64,000 nucleotides of DNA. Origin: Todiramphus chloris collaris. Taxonomy: Eukaryota; Chordata; Aves; Coraciiformes; Alcedinidae. The notes under the pieces were generated by a model, which was not told the DNA's origin, did not search any database, and was given only the letters and a program-made list of their open reading frames with translations. Positions 1 through 15,500 of this stretch are shown piece after piece. The DNA is taken from NCBI GenBank assembly GCA_025345505.1, contig JANVCC010000018.1, forward strand, positions 6,681,741 to 6,745,740, in the 5' to 3' direction. Numbering within the stretch: the stretch's first letter is position 1; every line of letters begins with the position of its first letter. The position numbers and the translations under genes are program-made.

Positions 1-25
1 ATCCAGGAACTGAAGCCTTGCTTAC

Positions 26-140
26 CGGCACAGTAATTTGCCAAAAGAATCAGAAGGATCTTTAACACAGCTTTGGCCAGGACTGCACTTGCTCTGGCCT
101 GCTGCATCGTGTCCACATCACAGAATTGACAGGCTGCTAT
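26..140 (-). CDS. Probable coding exon at left edge, 115 bp, phase 0 to phase 1
   Basis: On the minus strand a pyrimidine-rich acceptor (TATTTTTGTCACCGTTGCAG) precedes the exon and GTAAGC follows it. The frame beginning at ATA is open for the whole exon and is rich in GNN codons, which is typical of coding DNA. It reads IAACQFCDVDTMQQ, then a hydrophobic helix-like stretch ending in AVLKILLILLANYCA. Its entry phase (0) matches the exit phase of the exon at 5364-5669, so the two can be joined in frame in one transcript. Alternatively, the ATG at 107-105 has A at -3 and is followed by an Ala/Leu-rich hydrophobic run, so this could be a first coding exon with a signal peptide and a phase-1 intron. 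I do not recognise the protein. Confidence 0.5.
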
Positions 141-1879
141 CTGCAACGGTGACAAAAATACGCCAACTATCAACACAAACCCTCGGGGGAGTGAAAGAGT
201 AGCTTTGTACAGAGAAGCTGAAGGAGCAAATCCTATATACTTCATGACGGCACGTTTTGACTGTTTTCTAGCAACTGCTGTATTCCAATATTTATAATCT
301 CTCCCTTTATGCAAGCCTCTTATGTTTTATAATAAAAAGAGTACATAAATTTCAGTTACCGTTGCAGAGCAAATTGTTGTATGTAATTAGTCATGTACAA
401 CATAAGGCGTAACTTGAAAAACAATTCGTGTTTATTTTTCCTCTGCTTAATCAATACTTTAAATATTTGTGGAAGCCATACACCAGCTTAGCAAGTCGTC
501 GCCTCCAAAGTGAGAGAAAGAGAACAGACAACACAAATTCTGCAATGTACAGCAAATCATCTGCAGGTGACAGACTGCTGTTGAGGGAACTACAGTTTTT
601 TTTTGCACCGTAACGGAAAGCAGCATAAAACATTTTACTTTCATGCCGCTTTGCTTTATTCCTTTTCACTGTGCATTCCACTGACTTGTTTTTCCTTTAA
701 CATAAGAAATTTTTTCCCTCCCCACGCATTTTTTTAACGCTCTTTAGTTGCACGGAAACACAGACAGCGGGGGTGATTTTTTTTCCCTTGCAATCCTCGC
801 CTGACTTTCCAGAGAGGTTAACAAATGCTTTACCATCTCTGTCTTCTCTCCCACATCATAACTGTGGCTAACCACAGTGGGATAAAAACTACAGCAGCAA
901 CAACACACGAGCCTTAAATGCTACAGGAGCACTGTAAACACAGGAGGCCAGGATCACATCTCAGTTATGCTATTTAAAGACTTGGAACTATAGAGTTATC
1001 CCTGAGCTCAACTAGAGAAAATCTTATCAAAAGTGAAGACTAGCATTTTTATACAATTTGTCACAGGTTTAACCTTGAGAATAACAAATCATTAAGTGAG
1101 TGGGGGTTTAAGAATCAATTTATGTTCCGAGCAAAGGGTTTTTAAAATTAAGGTTGAAAAAAAAAGAATTAGATCTTGACTGGTGTTGCACAGATTCTGT
1201 TGATGTATCAATCTTTTCAGGCATTTAAAAATAATATAGAGATGATAAAAGTAAATGTTCTATAACCAAAAAAATCTCCTGGTAATAAAATTTCAAATTA
1301 CAGCCCATGACAAGATTTCTAAATTGAAGCTATGATACAGGAGCTTTGATGGAGAAAATTGTACAAGTAACTTGCAAAGTAATTCGGAAAAGCAACAAAG
1401 AATGAAGGTGCTGCTGAGATGAACAGAAAGCATAGCTGGAATGGTATGCAGCATCCTTAAACGAATTTTAGACTTGTTCTGTTGCCAGTATCTTAAGCAG
1501 TGCTGCAGTCTTCTATGGATTTCTTTGATAGCTTCCTTCTACCAGTAAATAACCTCACTGCAGGAAAGAAACCCAAAACCCAGTGGCACACAGACAAACC
1601 CAAACCTGAGCTCAATCATCCTACACGACTGGGCTCGGAGTGTGACAAATTGATCCCAACACAGCAGTTTAATGGCAGGAATTGCACTCTCCTATTGACT
1701 AGTTCAGGTACTCAAGGAGTTGAGGCAGGACTCATCCCTTCACACTGCGCTGATTCTGGGTGCTGGTCTGTGGACCTACTCTTTGAATGCAGCACCAGGC
1801 TAGGAAAGCAAACTTGAGTACTAGAGCTGGAACTTTGCTCACAGTGGCACAGAATGAGCAGAAAAAGCCAACAATCACT
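141..1879. other. Non-coding, intron-like DNA
   Basis: AT-rich sequence with short homopolymer A and T runs. The short open frames have no splice-site support or protein-like composition. No recognisable repeat was seen. Confidence 0.6.
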
Positions 1880-1975
1880 GCCTCCAAGTGCCTCAGTTTC
1901 CCTGTGGATGTACTGAGAGTGAAACATTAAATTATTTCTCATAGGTTGTTGAGGTTTAAATACTCTTTCTGATGT
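1880..1975 (+). repeat. MIR-like tRNA-SINE fossil
   Basis: The segment contains GTGCCTCAGTTTCCCTGTG followed about 40 bp later by ATTTCTCATAGGTTGTTGAG and TTTAAATAC. These resemble, in the right order and spacing, the MIR central and 3' consensus (CCTCAGTTTCC ... CTCATAGGGTTGTTGTGAGGATTAAAT). It is heavily diverged and the 5' tRNA-related part is not clear. Confidence 0.55.
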
Positions 1976-6459
<4,484 letters not shown>

Positions 6460-6695
6460 AAGAGATCTGAACACAGTGCTGGGAGCTGAGAAACTCCCAA
6501 CATCTAATCTTACTTCTGATAATTATATGTTACGTAGCCTAGACCAGTTACTTAAGTCTTCCTGACAAGGTCTCCTAACCTGCAGAATGGTGGCAATGAT
6601 GCTATTTTCCCAGTAGACTTCAGAGTAAGAGGAAGTTTACAGCATTTGGAATTGAAGAACAGTATAAATAAATGCTAAATATATGTATTCCTATA
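6460..6695 (+). repeat. MIR-like tRNA-SINE fossil
   Basis: Reading along the plus strand there is an ACAGTGCTGGGAGCTGAGAA-like start, then ACCAGTTACTTAAGTCTTCC, CCTAACCTGCAGAATGGTGG and a tail with ATAAATAAATGCTAAATA. This order resembles MIR (GCAAGTCACTTAACCTCTC ... CATCTGTAAAATGGGG ... CAATAAATG). Divergence is high and the boundaries are approximate. Confidence 0.55.
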
Positions 6696-8925
6696 AATAA
6701 ATAATGAGTATCTAGGTCACTGCAGCATCTGATTTATTTTATTTGCATCACACAATCCAGTAACTTCTTTGTAATAATAACATCAGGTCAGTTGAAGCAA
6801 TTTCATTTCACAAATTCAAAAATGGACAGTGAAACTATCTGCTTATAATGGCTGAGGAGGGAGACGGAACCAAACTCAACCCAGAAACTTAAAGATAAGA
6901 AGCTACTTAAGAGAGATATAACTTAAAAGTGGTATAAAACAGTGTGCCTATCAATGTTAGTTATTTACCTGGTAGAATTTTTTTTTTTAAATGGCAAATA
7001 AACACAACTACTATGACTAAAAATTAAAGGTTCCTCTGGTTCACTTGCAATGGTTTCGATTCCCCTCCGCAGGAGTGAGCACCTCCAGCAAGAGCAGTGT
7101 TTTAGATGACCACAAAATTAACTTTCCTCTTAATCCAACAAAACCAGCTATGTTTTCTCTGATAGGATTTGATGCAAGATTGAACTTGATGATTTGAAGG
7201 TTGAGGATTCACCGATATTTACTTAGATTCTTCCTTCTTGTACTTTTTGTGGCCACCTGATACTTTAACTCAGAAAGCTCATTTCACATTTTCCAGAGGA
7301 CCATGTGGAAATGACAGCTACAGACAGAACACAGCAAAAGCCAGAGGCACCAGTGCTGTGGAAGATGCTGGAGTGACAACAGAAACTTTTCTTTTAGTAG
7401 TTGTGAAGAAAAAAAGTTTTTCCTCCAGTGGCAACTATCTCAATAACAACAGTACCTAAAGAGAATGTCTTTAGAGGTTAGAAAATCCACAGGTACAAAT
7501 CCCCTTCCTTTTGTTTTATACACCTTTTCCAAGTCCTGGCAAACAGGGAGACTGTAACCACAAGCTACAATTTTAAAATATCCTTCATTATTCCTTGCCT
7601 TTGGAAGAGTTCCTTTTTAAATGTGCATGGTCTCCACCACTGTACGAAGTTATCTTTCTGACTGTTTGGATGGTGGCTGTCAAGTGGATGCCCTTCTCCA
7701 TCCCAGCTCAAGGCTCTCCATTAGCTGCATTAGCGTACTCCTTGACATGGCAAGAACCAAACCGCATGTCCCCCACCCACCCACCCTCACACTGGAGTGT
7801 ATCTGACATTTAATTCAGCAGAGAGCAGAGGCACACGTGCACATAAGTCAATAGCTAGCAGTTTTTGCCACACGATGCAAGACACCGTGCCCCCAGCAAT
7901 TCTACTATCAGATGAGACTGACAGGCAATTACGTCAATAACAAGCAGGAAAAAAAGCCCGTGACTAAGCCATGCATTAAGAAGTTTACTTAAAACCAACC
8001 ACCCTCTTCATGAGCAAATTCACTTCTTTGTCCAGCTACCGTATTTCGTGATGCTTCCAATAAAAAATAAAAGCAAGGGCTGAATGTCATGTTTTTTTTT
8101 CTATGCGCTGCATTAAATATACACTGCTTGCTTCAACGTGTCATTTTTGGCTGGGTACAAAGATATTTGACAGCGACAAGATGTGCAGAAAAACCAGAGG
8201 GGATAGCTATCTAATAGATGAGCATTCAACTGCTAGTGCTTGCTATTAATTGTTTAAAATTAGAAGCAACATGAAATGTTCTCATAAATAGCTGCTGGGT
8301 GAGGTAAGAAATGGTTTGTGAACAGGCTAGCTGATTTTTAAATATATTTTTGGATCCAGAGTTTGTGCTTTGTCTAGACTATTTTTGTCAAGGATAATAA
8401 CCATAATAATGATGCTTTAAGCATATTTTGTACTCAGAAGAACTTCTCCAACAAAGTGTGTCCTGAGCCAAGCACAATCATCACATTCCTCTGCACAGAA
8501 CTCGACCCAGGGCAGCATAAACCATCTTGAGGAATGGCAGCGACCGGCCAGTGGAAGCCACACACCAACAGCAAGGACAACGGTCACTGTCATCAAAGAT
8601 GTGTGAGCATTTTCCTCCTAACCCAGTCCTTACCAGTTTCACAATAAACAATTTTAAGCTGAAATTTTCAGAAAACGGATTCTTAGGGATTTTTTTTTAT
8701 TATTTTTTTTTTTAAGACTAAACAGACAAGACCCCTTTCTGATGAGGAGACCGGGAGGAGAAAGATCACTCCTAATACTCACAGATACCAACATCAATAG
8801 CTGCAATTCCTTCTTACGCTTTCCCTTTTTAAAACAACTTTTCCAAAACATTCATAAGCACATATTTTTCTCTTCAGTAGCTTTAGGTCCTTCTAAAGAG
8901 CACTAAGGAAGAGGAAGATCTTTAC
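6696..8925. other. Non-coding, intron-like DNA
   Basis: Unique-looking AT-rich sequence. It holds only T-runs (for example around 6969-6979, 8090-8100 and 8688-8714). No repeat family or exon was recognised. Confidence 0.6.
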
Positions 8926-8994
8926 CTTGCTTTTCAGACTTGAGGAACCCTCAGTGCTGTCTGCACTGAAGTCGCCGCCCCAGCTAAGCCTTGG
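8926..8994 (-). CDS. Weak candidate small exon
   Basis: On the minus strand an open frame ends in LSWGGDFSADSTEGSSSLKS plus Lys and is followed by GTAAAG, a fair 5' splice site. The exit phase is 0, so it would join in frame to the exon at 5364-5669, and the Ser/Thr-rich content is similar. The start is uncertain: AG dinucleotides at 8996-8995, 8985-8984 and 8967-8966 could each be the acceptor, giving 69, 58 or 40 bp, and none has a good pyrimidine tract. An in-frame stop (TAG) sits immediately upstream of the longest version. It is reported because of the phase match and peptide character. Confidence 0.2.
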
Positions 8995-9476
8995 CTAATT
9001 ATAGATGTACCAACCTCAGTTTTGGGGCTGATTTTTCAGCTAGCACAAAGCTCCCTGCTGCCACGTCTAGAAGTCACTTCTCGAGCGGATAAAGCTTCAA
9101 GCTATCTCAGATACATCTACCCGACAGCAGAGCCGTAGAACTGCAATGTAGACATAGCCGGCAACAGAAGGAACATATGATTTGCGTATCTCAGAATAGA
9201 AGTCCATGAGGAGGCACACTGAATGCTGCTACTGCTGAAGATCACTCTGCAGAGCTAATTCGGCTGACATACTATCTTGTGAAGGCGGTAAAGTCAATGA
9301 GACAGACCTTTCCCCACTCTCTACTCAAGACGTAATCACTGGAGTAGCCGAGTGTCTTTAATCTCGACTAGAAAGGAAACGAGTGTTCCTGTTTGTCACA
9401 TAGAATCAAAGGGTTGTGCATCGAAAAGGAACAAAAACTCCCTTAGAGGGGAAAAAAAATCCACTCTACGAAAGAG
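8995..9476. other. Non-coding DNA, slightly richer in CpG
   Basis: Sequence between the weak exon candidate and the AGGGA array. It contains scattered CpG dinucleotides (9080-9160 and 9320-9375) but no island, gene or known repeat that I can support. Confidence 0.5.
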
Positions 9477-9537
9477 GGGAAGGGAAGGGAAGGGAAGGGA
9501 AGGGAAGGGAAGGGAAGGGAAGGGAAGACCGAGTTGT
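9477..9537 (+). repeat. AGGGA (GGGAA) tandem repeat, about 12 units
   Basis: About 60 bp of perfect 5-bp repeat, giving about twelve GGG tracts separated by AA. On the plus strand four consecutive tracts with 2-nt loops fit the pattern of an intramolecular G-quadruplex. On the minus strand it is a pure C/T tract, which would be a polypyrimidine stretch in the inferred transcript. Confidence 0.95.
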
Positions 9538-9804
9538 TACTGGATGAACTGGTAAATTCAATGCAAAGAAGAGATCAAATTGGTATTAAGGGAGAGCTGT
9601 GCAAAAGGCTGTAAGCTAAAGAGAGAAGGAGCAACCAGAGGAAAATACAAAAATCCCCATGACAAATCTGAAATGAGATTTAGTGATCTGGCAAAGCAAA
9701 CAAAGTGCTTATCTCAGTCCCCAAAGAACCCATCTCTGTGTGTGGGCTGCAAAAATCATGCCAAAACATAGACAGCCCTTTTGGTTTCAGAGAAGGGTTA
9801 TGCA
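9538..9804. other. Non-coding spacer
   Basis: Purine-rich sequence between the AGGGA array and a CR1 fragment. No feature was recognised. Confidence 0.5.
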
Positions 9805-10170
9805 AAGTACTCTGGAGCCAGGCATTATTAGGGATCTTATCAACGCCTATGAATATCTAAAGGATGGGTGTCAACGAGGATGGGGTGCTCCCTTTTCAAT
9901 GGTGCTCACCGATAGGACAAGGGGCAATGGGCACAAACTGGAACACAGGAAGTTCCACCACAACATCAGGGAAAACTTCTTTCCTGTGAGGGTGATGGAG
10001 CCTGGAACAGGCTGCCCAGGGAGGCTGTGGAGTCTTCTTCTCTGGAGACTTTCAAAGCCCACCTGGATATGATCCTGTGCAACCTTCTCTAGGAGAGCCT
10101 GCACGGGGATTGAATGAGATGATCTCCAGAGGTCCCTCCCAACCCCTTCCATGCACAGATTCCGTGATTA
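9805..10170 (+). mobile_element. CR1 LINE 3' fragment
   Basis: The plus strand contains the CR1 3' landmarks in order: GATAGGACAAGGGGCAATGG, a GGAACAGGCTGCCCAGGGAG-type block, CTGGAGACTTTCAAAGCCCA, GATGATCTCCAGAGGTCCCT and a final AGATTCCGTGATTA, a decayed octamer tail. It is strongly 5'-truncated. The frame around 9840-10072 still reads DRTRGNGHKLEHRKFHHNIR, then EPGTGCPG and LWSLLLWRLSKP. That is the C-terminal end of CR1 ORF2 with its last part in a shifted frame. Confidence 0.92.
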
Positions 10171-12534
10171 TACGTGCAGCTGACCCTTCCCTCCATAATT
10201 CACTTTCACAGAAAGATGGCTTGAGAGGGTAGCACTGGGAAGGGTAACAGAGCCCTGAAACAATACTGACTGCCCTTCTGCGGAACGTGACAGGCACGTC
10301 TCCTAGCACTCCAAGGGCAAAATATGCAATGCAGCTGGTGAGAAAGACCGTAAAAAAAAATTACTTTAAATGTAAATTCCTCTTACTGAGGGAAAGCAAA
10401 ACGTGTCAGTACCTCTGCTAAAGAAAGTAACTTTCTCTCTGACCAGGAGTTTCAGCAATGTCTCATACAAACAGCTTGCGCAACGATAACATTTGAGAAA
10501 GTTTTTATGCAAAACATGAGTGTCTTTGGGATTAAAATGTGGGGCACCTACACAGATGACTACATCCAGCCTCCAAAATTACCCAAAACAGTCTGGCCAT
10601 TTGGAAATCCTCCTACCTTCTTAGTTTAAAACCACCTTCCTCCTGGTACTCATTGTTCACCACATCTCTTATGCAAGCTCATTTGTTCCTTGTTTCTGCA
10701 GCTTCCACACACAGACACAGAGGCAAGAAAAAGACCAGAGGCGTTTGAGATAGCAGTGTGCTAACTACAGGCCTCTTACCAGGTTCAGACAGATCACTGC
10801 TGCAGATTTATTAAACTTAAGTGATTAACATTTCATTTTATGCTTGATACATTTAAAGGCAGCCCTTCTTCCCCCAAGCCCAAAGCACTCACTGTTCTGC
10901 AGCAAAAAATGTTTCGTCGTGTTCCTCTAAGTGACAGTCCAGCTTGAGCCTTAGAGCAGCTTTTTGTCTGCTCTCCATGCTTATCTAGTCAAGGTCTCCT
11001 TAAAATGCCTGTCCTCACAGATATAAATATAAAGAAAAACAGGCTTTCAGCCAGTCTGAAGCTAGAGAATCATATTTCTTAGACTATTAGCCAACTTCAT
11101 TAAGTGACTTGAAAAATAAAGGTCAACGTTTTAATTTAAATTTTTCCTGGGTAAGCATTCGTTTCTAAATTTACCTTTTAAATAATAACATTAGAGAAAT
11201 ATGATAGGCAAGGGAGGTTGAGAGACAGAGCAATGGGAGTAGATATACAGTCATTAGGGAAATGGAAGGAAAGAAGAAAGAAAGAGCCTGAAACGTTAAA
11301 ATAAGCAGCTGAATAACGTTACGTGTTTTCAGACTGGCTGAACGGAAGCCCAGATAAAACAGCCTATTAGACAGCTTCAAAAGCCGTTAAGTGCATGTAA
11401 AGCCCAAGTATTTTATGAGATCCACACAAAAAAATAAAAGATGAGGAAGAAGAGAGAGATTTGCTGTAATCAGATCTAGCATGAAGAACTGTAACTGATA
11501 AAGAAGAAGATGTCTAAGTACTTAAGCGTGAATGATTTCAGATATACGCTGCAGGGAAAATGTTACTGGATGCAGTTTTATCAGAGCATACCGACCCAAC
11601 AACCTCCTCCTGAGGCACAGGGCTGCAGACAGAATTTATGCATATGGCACCAAAATCACATCGGAATATATCAATGTTACCATAACTTCTGGATATAATT
11701 CAATAGTAAGGTCATGCATGCAGACTTATTGCACGCATGTAAATGTTGTCTTGAAGAAAATCTTACAAATAAAATAGGGTACCAGTAGACCTGGCAGCTT
11801 CAGGAGCTACTTTGCACTTCAGAAGTGGACAAATAAAATGTTTTATTCAAGTTCAACATTATTTATAACCTACAGAGACTTTCTTAGACACATATGGAAT
11901 TGTTGTTATAAGCCTACATGGATCTGACTAATCCGTTCTCACAATTTTTACTTGACTTCCTTTTTTCCATTTGGGTGACTTCACTTAAAGACTTCTTTGT
12001 TAGACAAAGGCAGTAGGAATCCAATCAAGAGATTCTGTAAAGCTGAACTACAAGCAGCTGTGTAGAAAGATAAGACCCAGAAATATTTGAGGGGCAAGGA
12101 AACAACTTTATTATCAAGTAAGGTCTACTTTTGTAAACCCCTGATTTAGTCTTGTAAACAGTTGTAAAGCTCTTGTAAAATCCAAGACAAGGCAGAGAGA
12201 CTTGAGCTGCTTTGCTAAAATCAGATCTTAAAAAAAAAGAAAAAAAAAAAAAGGCCCAAATCCTAACCCTGTAAGTGATAAAGGAGCAGTAGATTTAAGA
12301 GATTATATAGGATTTAATTTTCCAAATATATGCTGGAGGAGGCAATGCTTTGAGACATGCAAATACAAGTGTCTTCTCAGGACAGAGTTCACTATGCAAG
12401 AAGCACAAATTAAACTTTTGCTTCTGTGTCTTGAAATATTGTAGGAAAGTGTGTACACTTTCTATTTATGAGTAATTAAGGTGGATATGGAAATCTTCTC
12501 TTTAGATAACTAAAAAGAGAAACTGGATTCTAGC
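10171..12534. other. Non-coding, intron-like DNA
   Basis: Unique-looking AT-rich sequence with an A-run at about 12229-12252. Small open frames on both strands have no exon signals. No repeat was recognised. Confidence 0.6.
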
Positions 12535-12552
12535 ATTCTATGATTCTATGAT
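12535..12552 (+). mobile_element. Isolated CR1-type 3' tail
   Basis: ATTCTATGATTCTATGATT is the tandem octamer tail typical of avian CR1 3' ends. It stands here without recognisable CR1 body sequence upstream, so it would be an extremely 5'-truncated insertion or a chance match. Confidence 0.4.
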
Positions 12553-15500
12553 TATCCAACTGGAAAAAACCCAAACAGCCACAATGAGAGCAAAACCGTA
12601 CCTTGCTGGTCTGGTTTCTGGTTTCTTTCCCTCTAAGTTGGGTGAACATGATCTTCCTAAGTAAGGGGTTACTAAAATATGTGTACGTGTATGTTTTATT
12701 ACTAAGCTTCTTGGAAGTTTATCTTCAACATGGTCATTTCCTATATTTCATCATTTGCTTTCAAATGCGAACTCCTTTACAACCTGAGTGGAGTAGGTAA
12801 CACATCCTGCAATTCACTGATCTTCAGCATTGGTCAGGCAAGAAAAATTCACTGAGGTCCAGAGGTGTCTGTGGTTCTGCTGCTCACACTGTTGGAACAG
12901 AAGATGAAGACCAGTCTCACCTGGAACCCTGCTGCCTGCCAGATTTGGACACACACAAAGTTATGGGGTTTACATCAGGCGCAGAAGTTTCCTTCTTGCC
13001 TTGGAGAAGACCCCATCATCCAAGTGTCTTGGCCTATTCTGAAAGGCCTTCATCCACATCCTTAGGTATACTTACTGTCAATACAAAATGATAGAAAATA
13101 TGTCAAAATATACTGGTTTGGGGTATGTAGTTGGAGAAAATTCCTAACTCTATTCCTCTCTCTCCAGACTTTTATCAGAAAAATCTCCCACTTCATCTGG
13201 TTCTCCCCTTTGGCTTGTTTCAAACACCTGCCCAAAAGCTCAGAGCACAACTCAATCCTCACTACCCTCTAACCCCCAAAATAATGAATAGTTACCATTT
13301 GCTGCAGATTCTTGGGCTTTCCAGGGTCCTACACAAGTGGAATTTTGCACAGCAGTTTTCTAAATGAAAATCCACCAGAAGGTCACACAAAGGCGTAACA
13401 ACTTCCTCAGATGTCTCTACAGGGTCCTGGGTAGCGGGCACTGTCTGGAACCCAGCCTTGTTAAAAATGGGGAGAAAGAAAAACATAATATTCCTCTGCA
13501 ACACTCCTGCTTGCAAAACACTGCCCAAAACATTGACTTCCCTAATTAAATTATCTCATTAGCATGAAAAGCAAACAAAAGCAAACCAAATGCCAAAAGC
13601 TGCTCTGCTAAAGGCCAGTTTGTGCAGGGTTTCTGCGGTAGAGCCGGTGGTCAGCACCCGACTCCCAGCACAGGGGCTGGCTGAGCATCAACTGCTGGCC
13701 AGGGTCCAAAGGTGCCCACCAGGGAGAGGCAGAGGAGGGAAGAGAGGTACACGACTAGATTTCTTCTGGGGGAATGGGCCATCTTCTCAAAATGCATTAA
13801 GTGCTTGCCAGCACCTGACATACCTAATCTCGCCTAAGACTTCATAGTTAATAAAGCAGAAATGTAGAATAAGCTACTGTCGGTGTTGCCAAATGTCACA
13901 AATTAAATTTCACAAAATTTAATTAACAGGATCTTGGCTCTATTGGGGCTGGTTTCTTGTGCAGGGGAGGAGGCGGGAACTAGGTGTTCAAAGAACGTTT
14001 GGACAAGGCAGGAGAAATTTCCTTTGATTTACCACCGTTCTCAATTTTACAGCCCTTGGGGAAGACTGATCAATCAGTCAAAACTATTCGAGGAGAAAGC
14101 TCTCTGTCAAGGAAAGGGTTAAATGCAGCATATTTTACAGCATCAACTCTGTGGATCACTCGTACTGCTGCAAAAATGTAAAATAAAGAAACCGCACTTT
14201 GAATTTCCCTCTTAAGAGGATATTTTTGGGTCACCTCACTCCTGTCATCGTTCTCATTTAAAGGCTTCAGCTAGCACCAGGGGCAGTAGTAAATTTTCTC
14301 ATCCAGCCAGGACTGATGCCCTCTGACCACACCAAGTTTTTTGACACACATTTTGTGAAAAGGAGACGTATATCATTCCCCCAAGTCAGGACCAAATGTA
14401 CACTTACAGCATGGAACAGTCACTAAGCATCTGGTATATAAAAAGAGCTTATTAGATGCAAAATGCCTCAGGAAAAAAACCAAACCAAACCGAACATTAA
14501 AGCTACTGAACATGAGACTAGCACAGTCCGTATCAACGTGCATCCAAGAACCTTTGAGGTTTTATCATGATTCACTTCACAATGAGGTAGGGAAAGTGTG
14601 GTGGTCCCAATCCTACAATAAGAAACTGAATGGCCAGAGGCTATGCTAGATGCCTTCACCGCGGGGAGTAACTACAGCTTTTCCAGTTTCTGGTGCCCTT
14701 AACGCAGGACTGTCTCCATTCACATACCCTCAAAGGCTACCTCGCTCTTCATTTAAGGAGCAACATATATTCTTGTCACACTTTTGAAGGTTGTGAAGGG
14801 CCCGGAGAGGGGAGTTTCTTTGTGTATTGCCACAGGACACTGCTTAGCTTCATGGCACTGGTACCATCAGTACCAGTACATCACTACCAGGTGCCCCTGT
14901 TCCTGGCTGGAAATACTGGACTTCTAGATCACCCAGCAGACACTTAGGGCTATCAAATATAAATGTTCCCTTTCTGGTGCATGTCACTGAAGTTGGCCAG
15001 AGCCTCTGTTATCTGTCCATCTGCAGTCACGGCTCATCACCTCTCATGGCCTAACCATGTTTCATAAAATTGATAGATTGAGTTTATTTTCCAGTGGTTT
15101 GATAAAGTATTGCTTACATCCACTTGCTATTTTTGTTTGGTTTTGAAAGGCGATGCTTCAAGAATTAGAGGGACAGTGCCACCATCCTAAAGAATTAATA
15201 CCATAGCCAGTATCAAAGTTAACTGCTTCTCAGCTTGCTCCTCTGCCTCTTAAAAGCTATTCCTGTTATCACTCCCTCTACCACCCTTTCTTGCTTCTCA
15301 CTTAAAACTGCCACCAGTGACTCACGTTTTATCTTTTAACTGTTGGATGAAGATTGTTTGCTGCACGCAGTAAATCAGCAACCCACCTTTTCTAAGCCAG
15401 AGGTCTGACTATTTTAATTAGCTGCTTTAGAAATAACATGATCAAATAAGAACCAGCTCATTTCTCAAAAGCATGAACCACTCACCGTAGCCCTCTCAAG

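Noticed and set aside
9352-9555. Plus-strand open frame with a Gly-Arg-Glu-Gly-Lys repeat peptide.
   Set aside because: It is only the translation of the AGGGA tandem repeat, whose 5-bp period keeps cycling through frames without stops.
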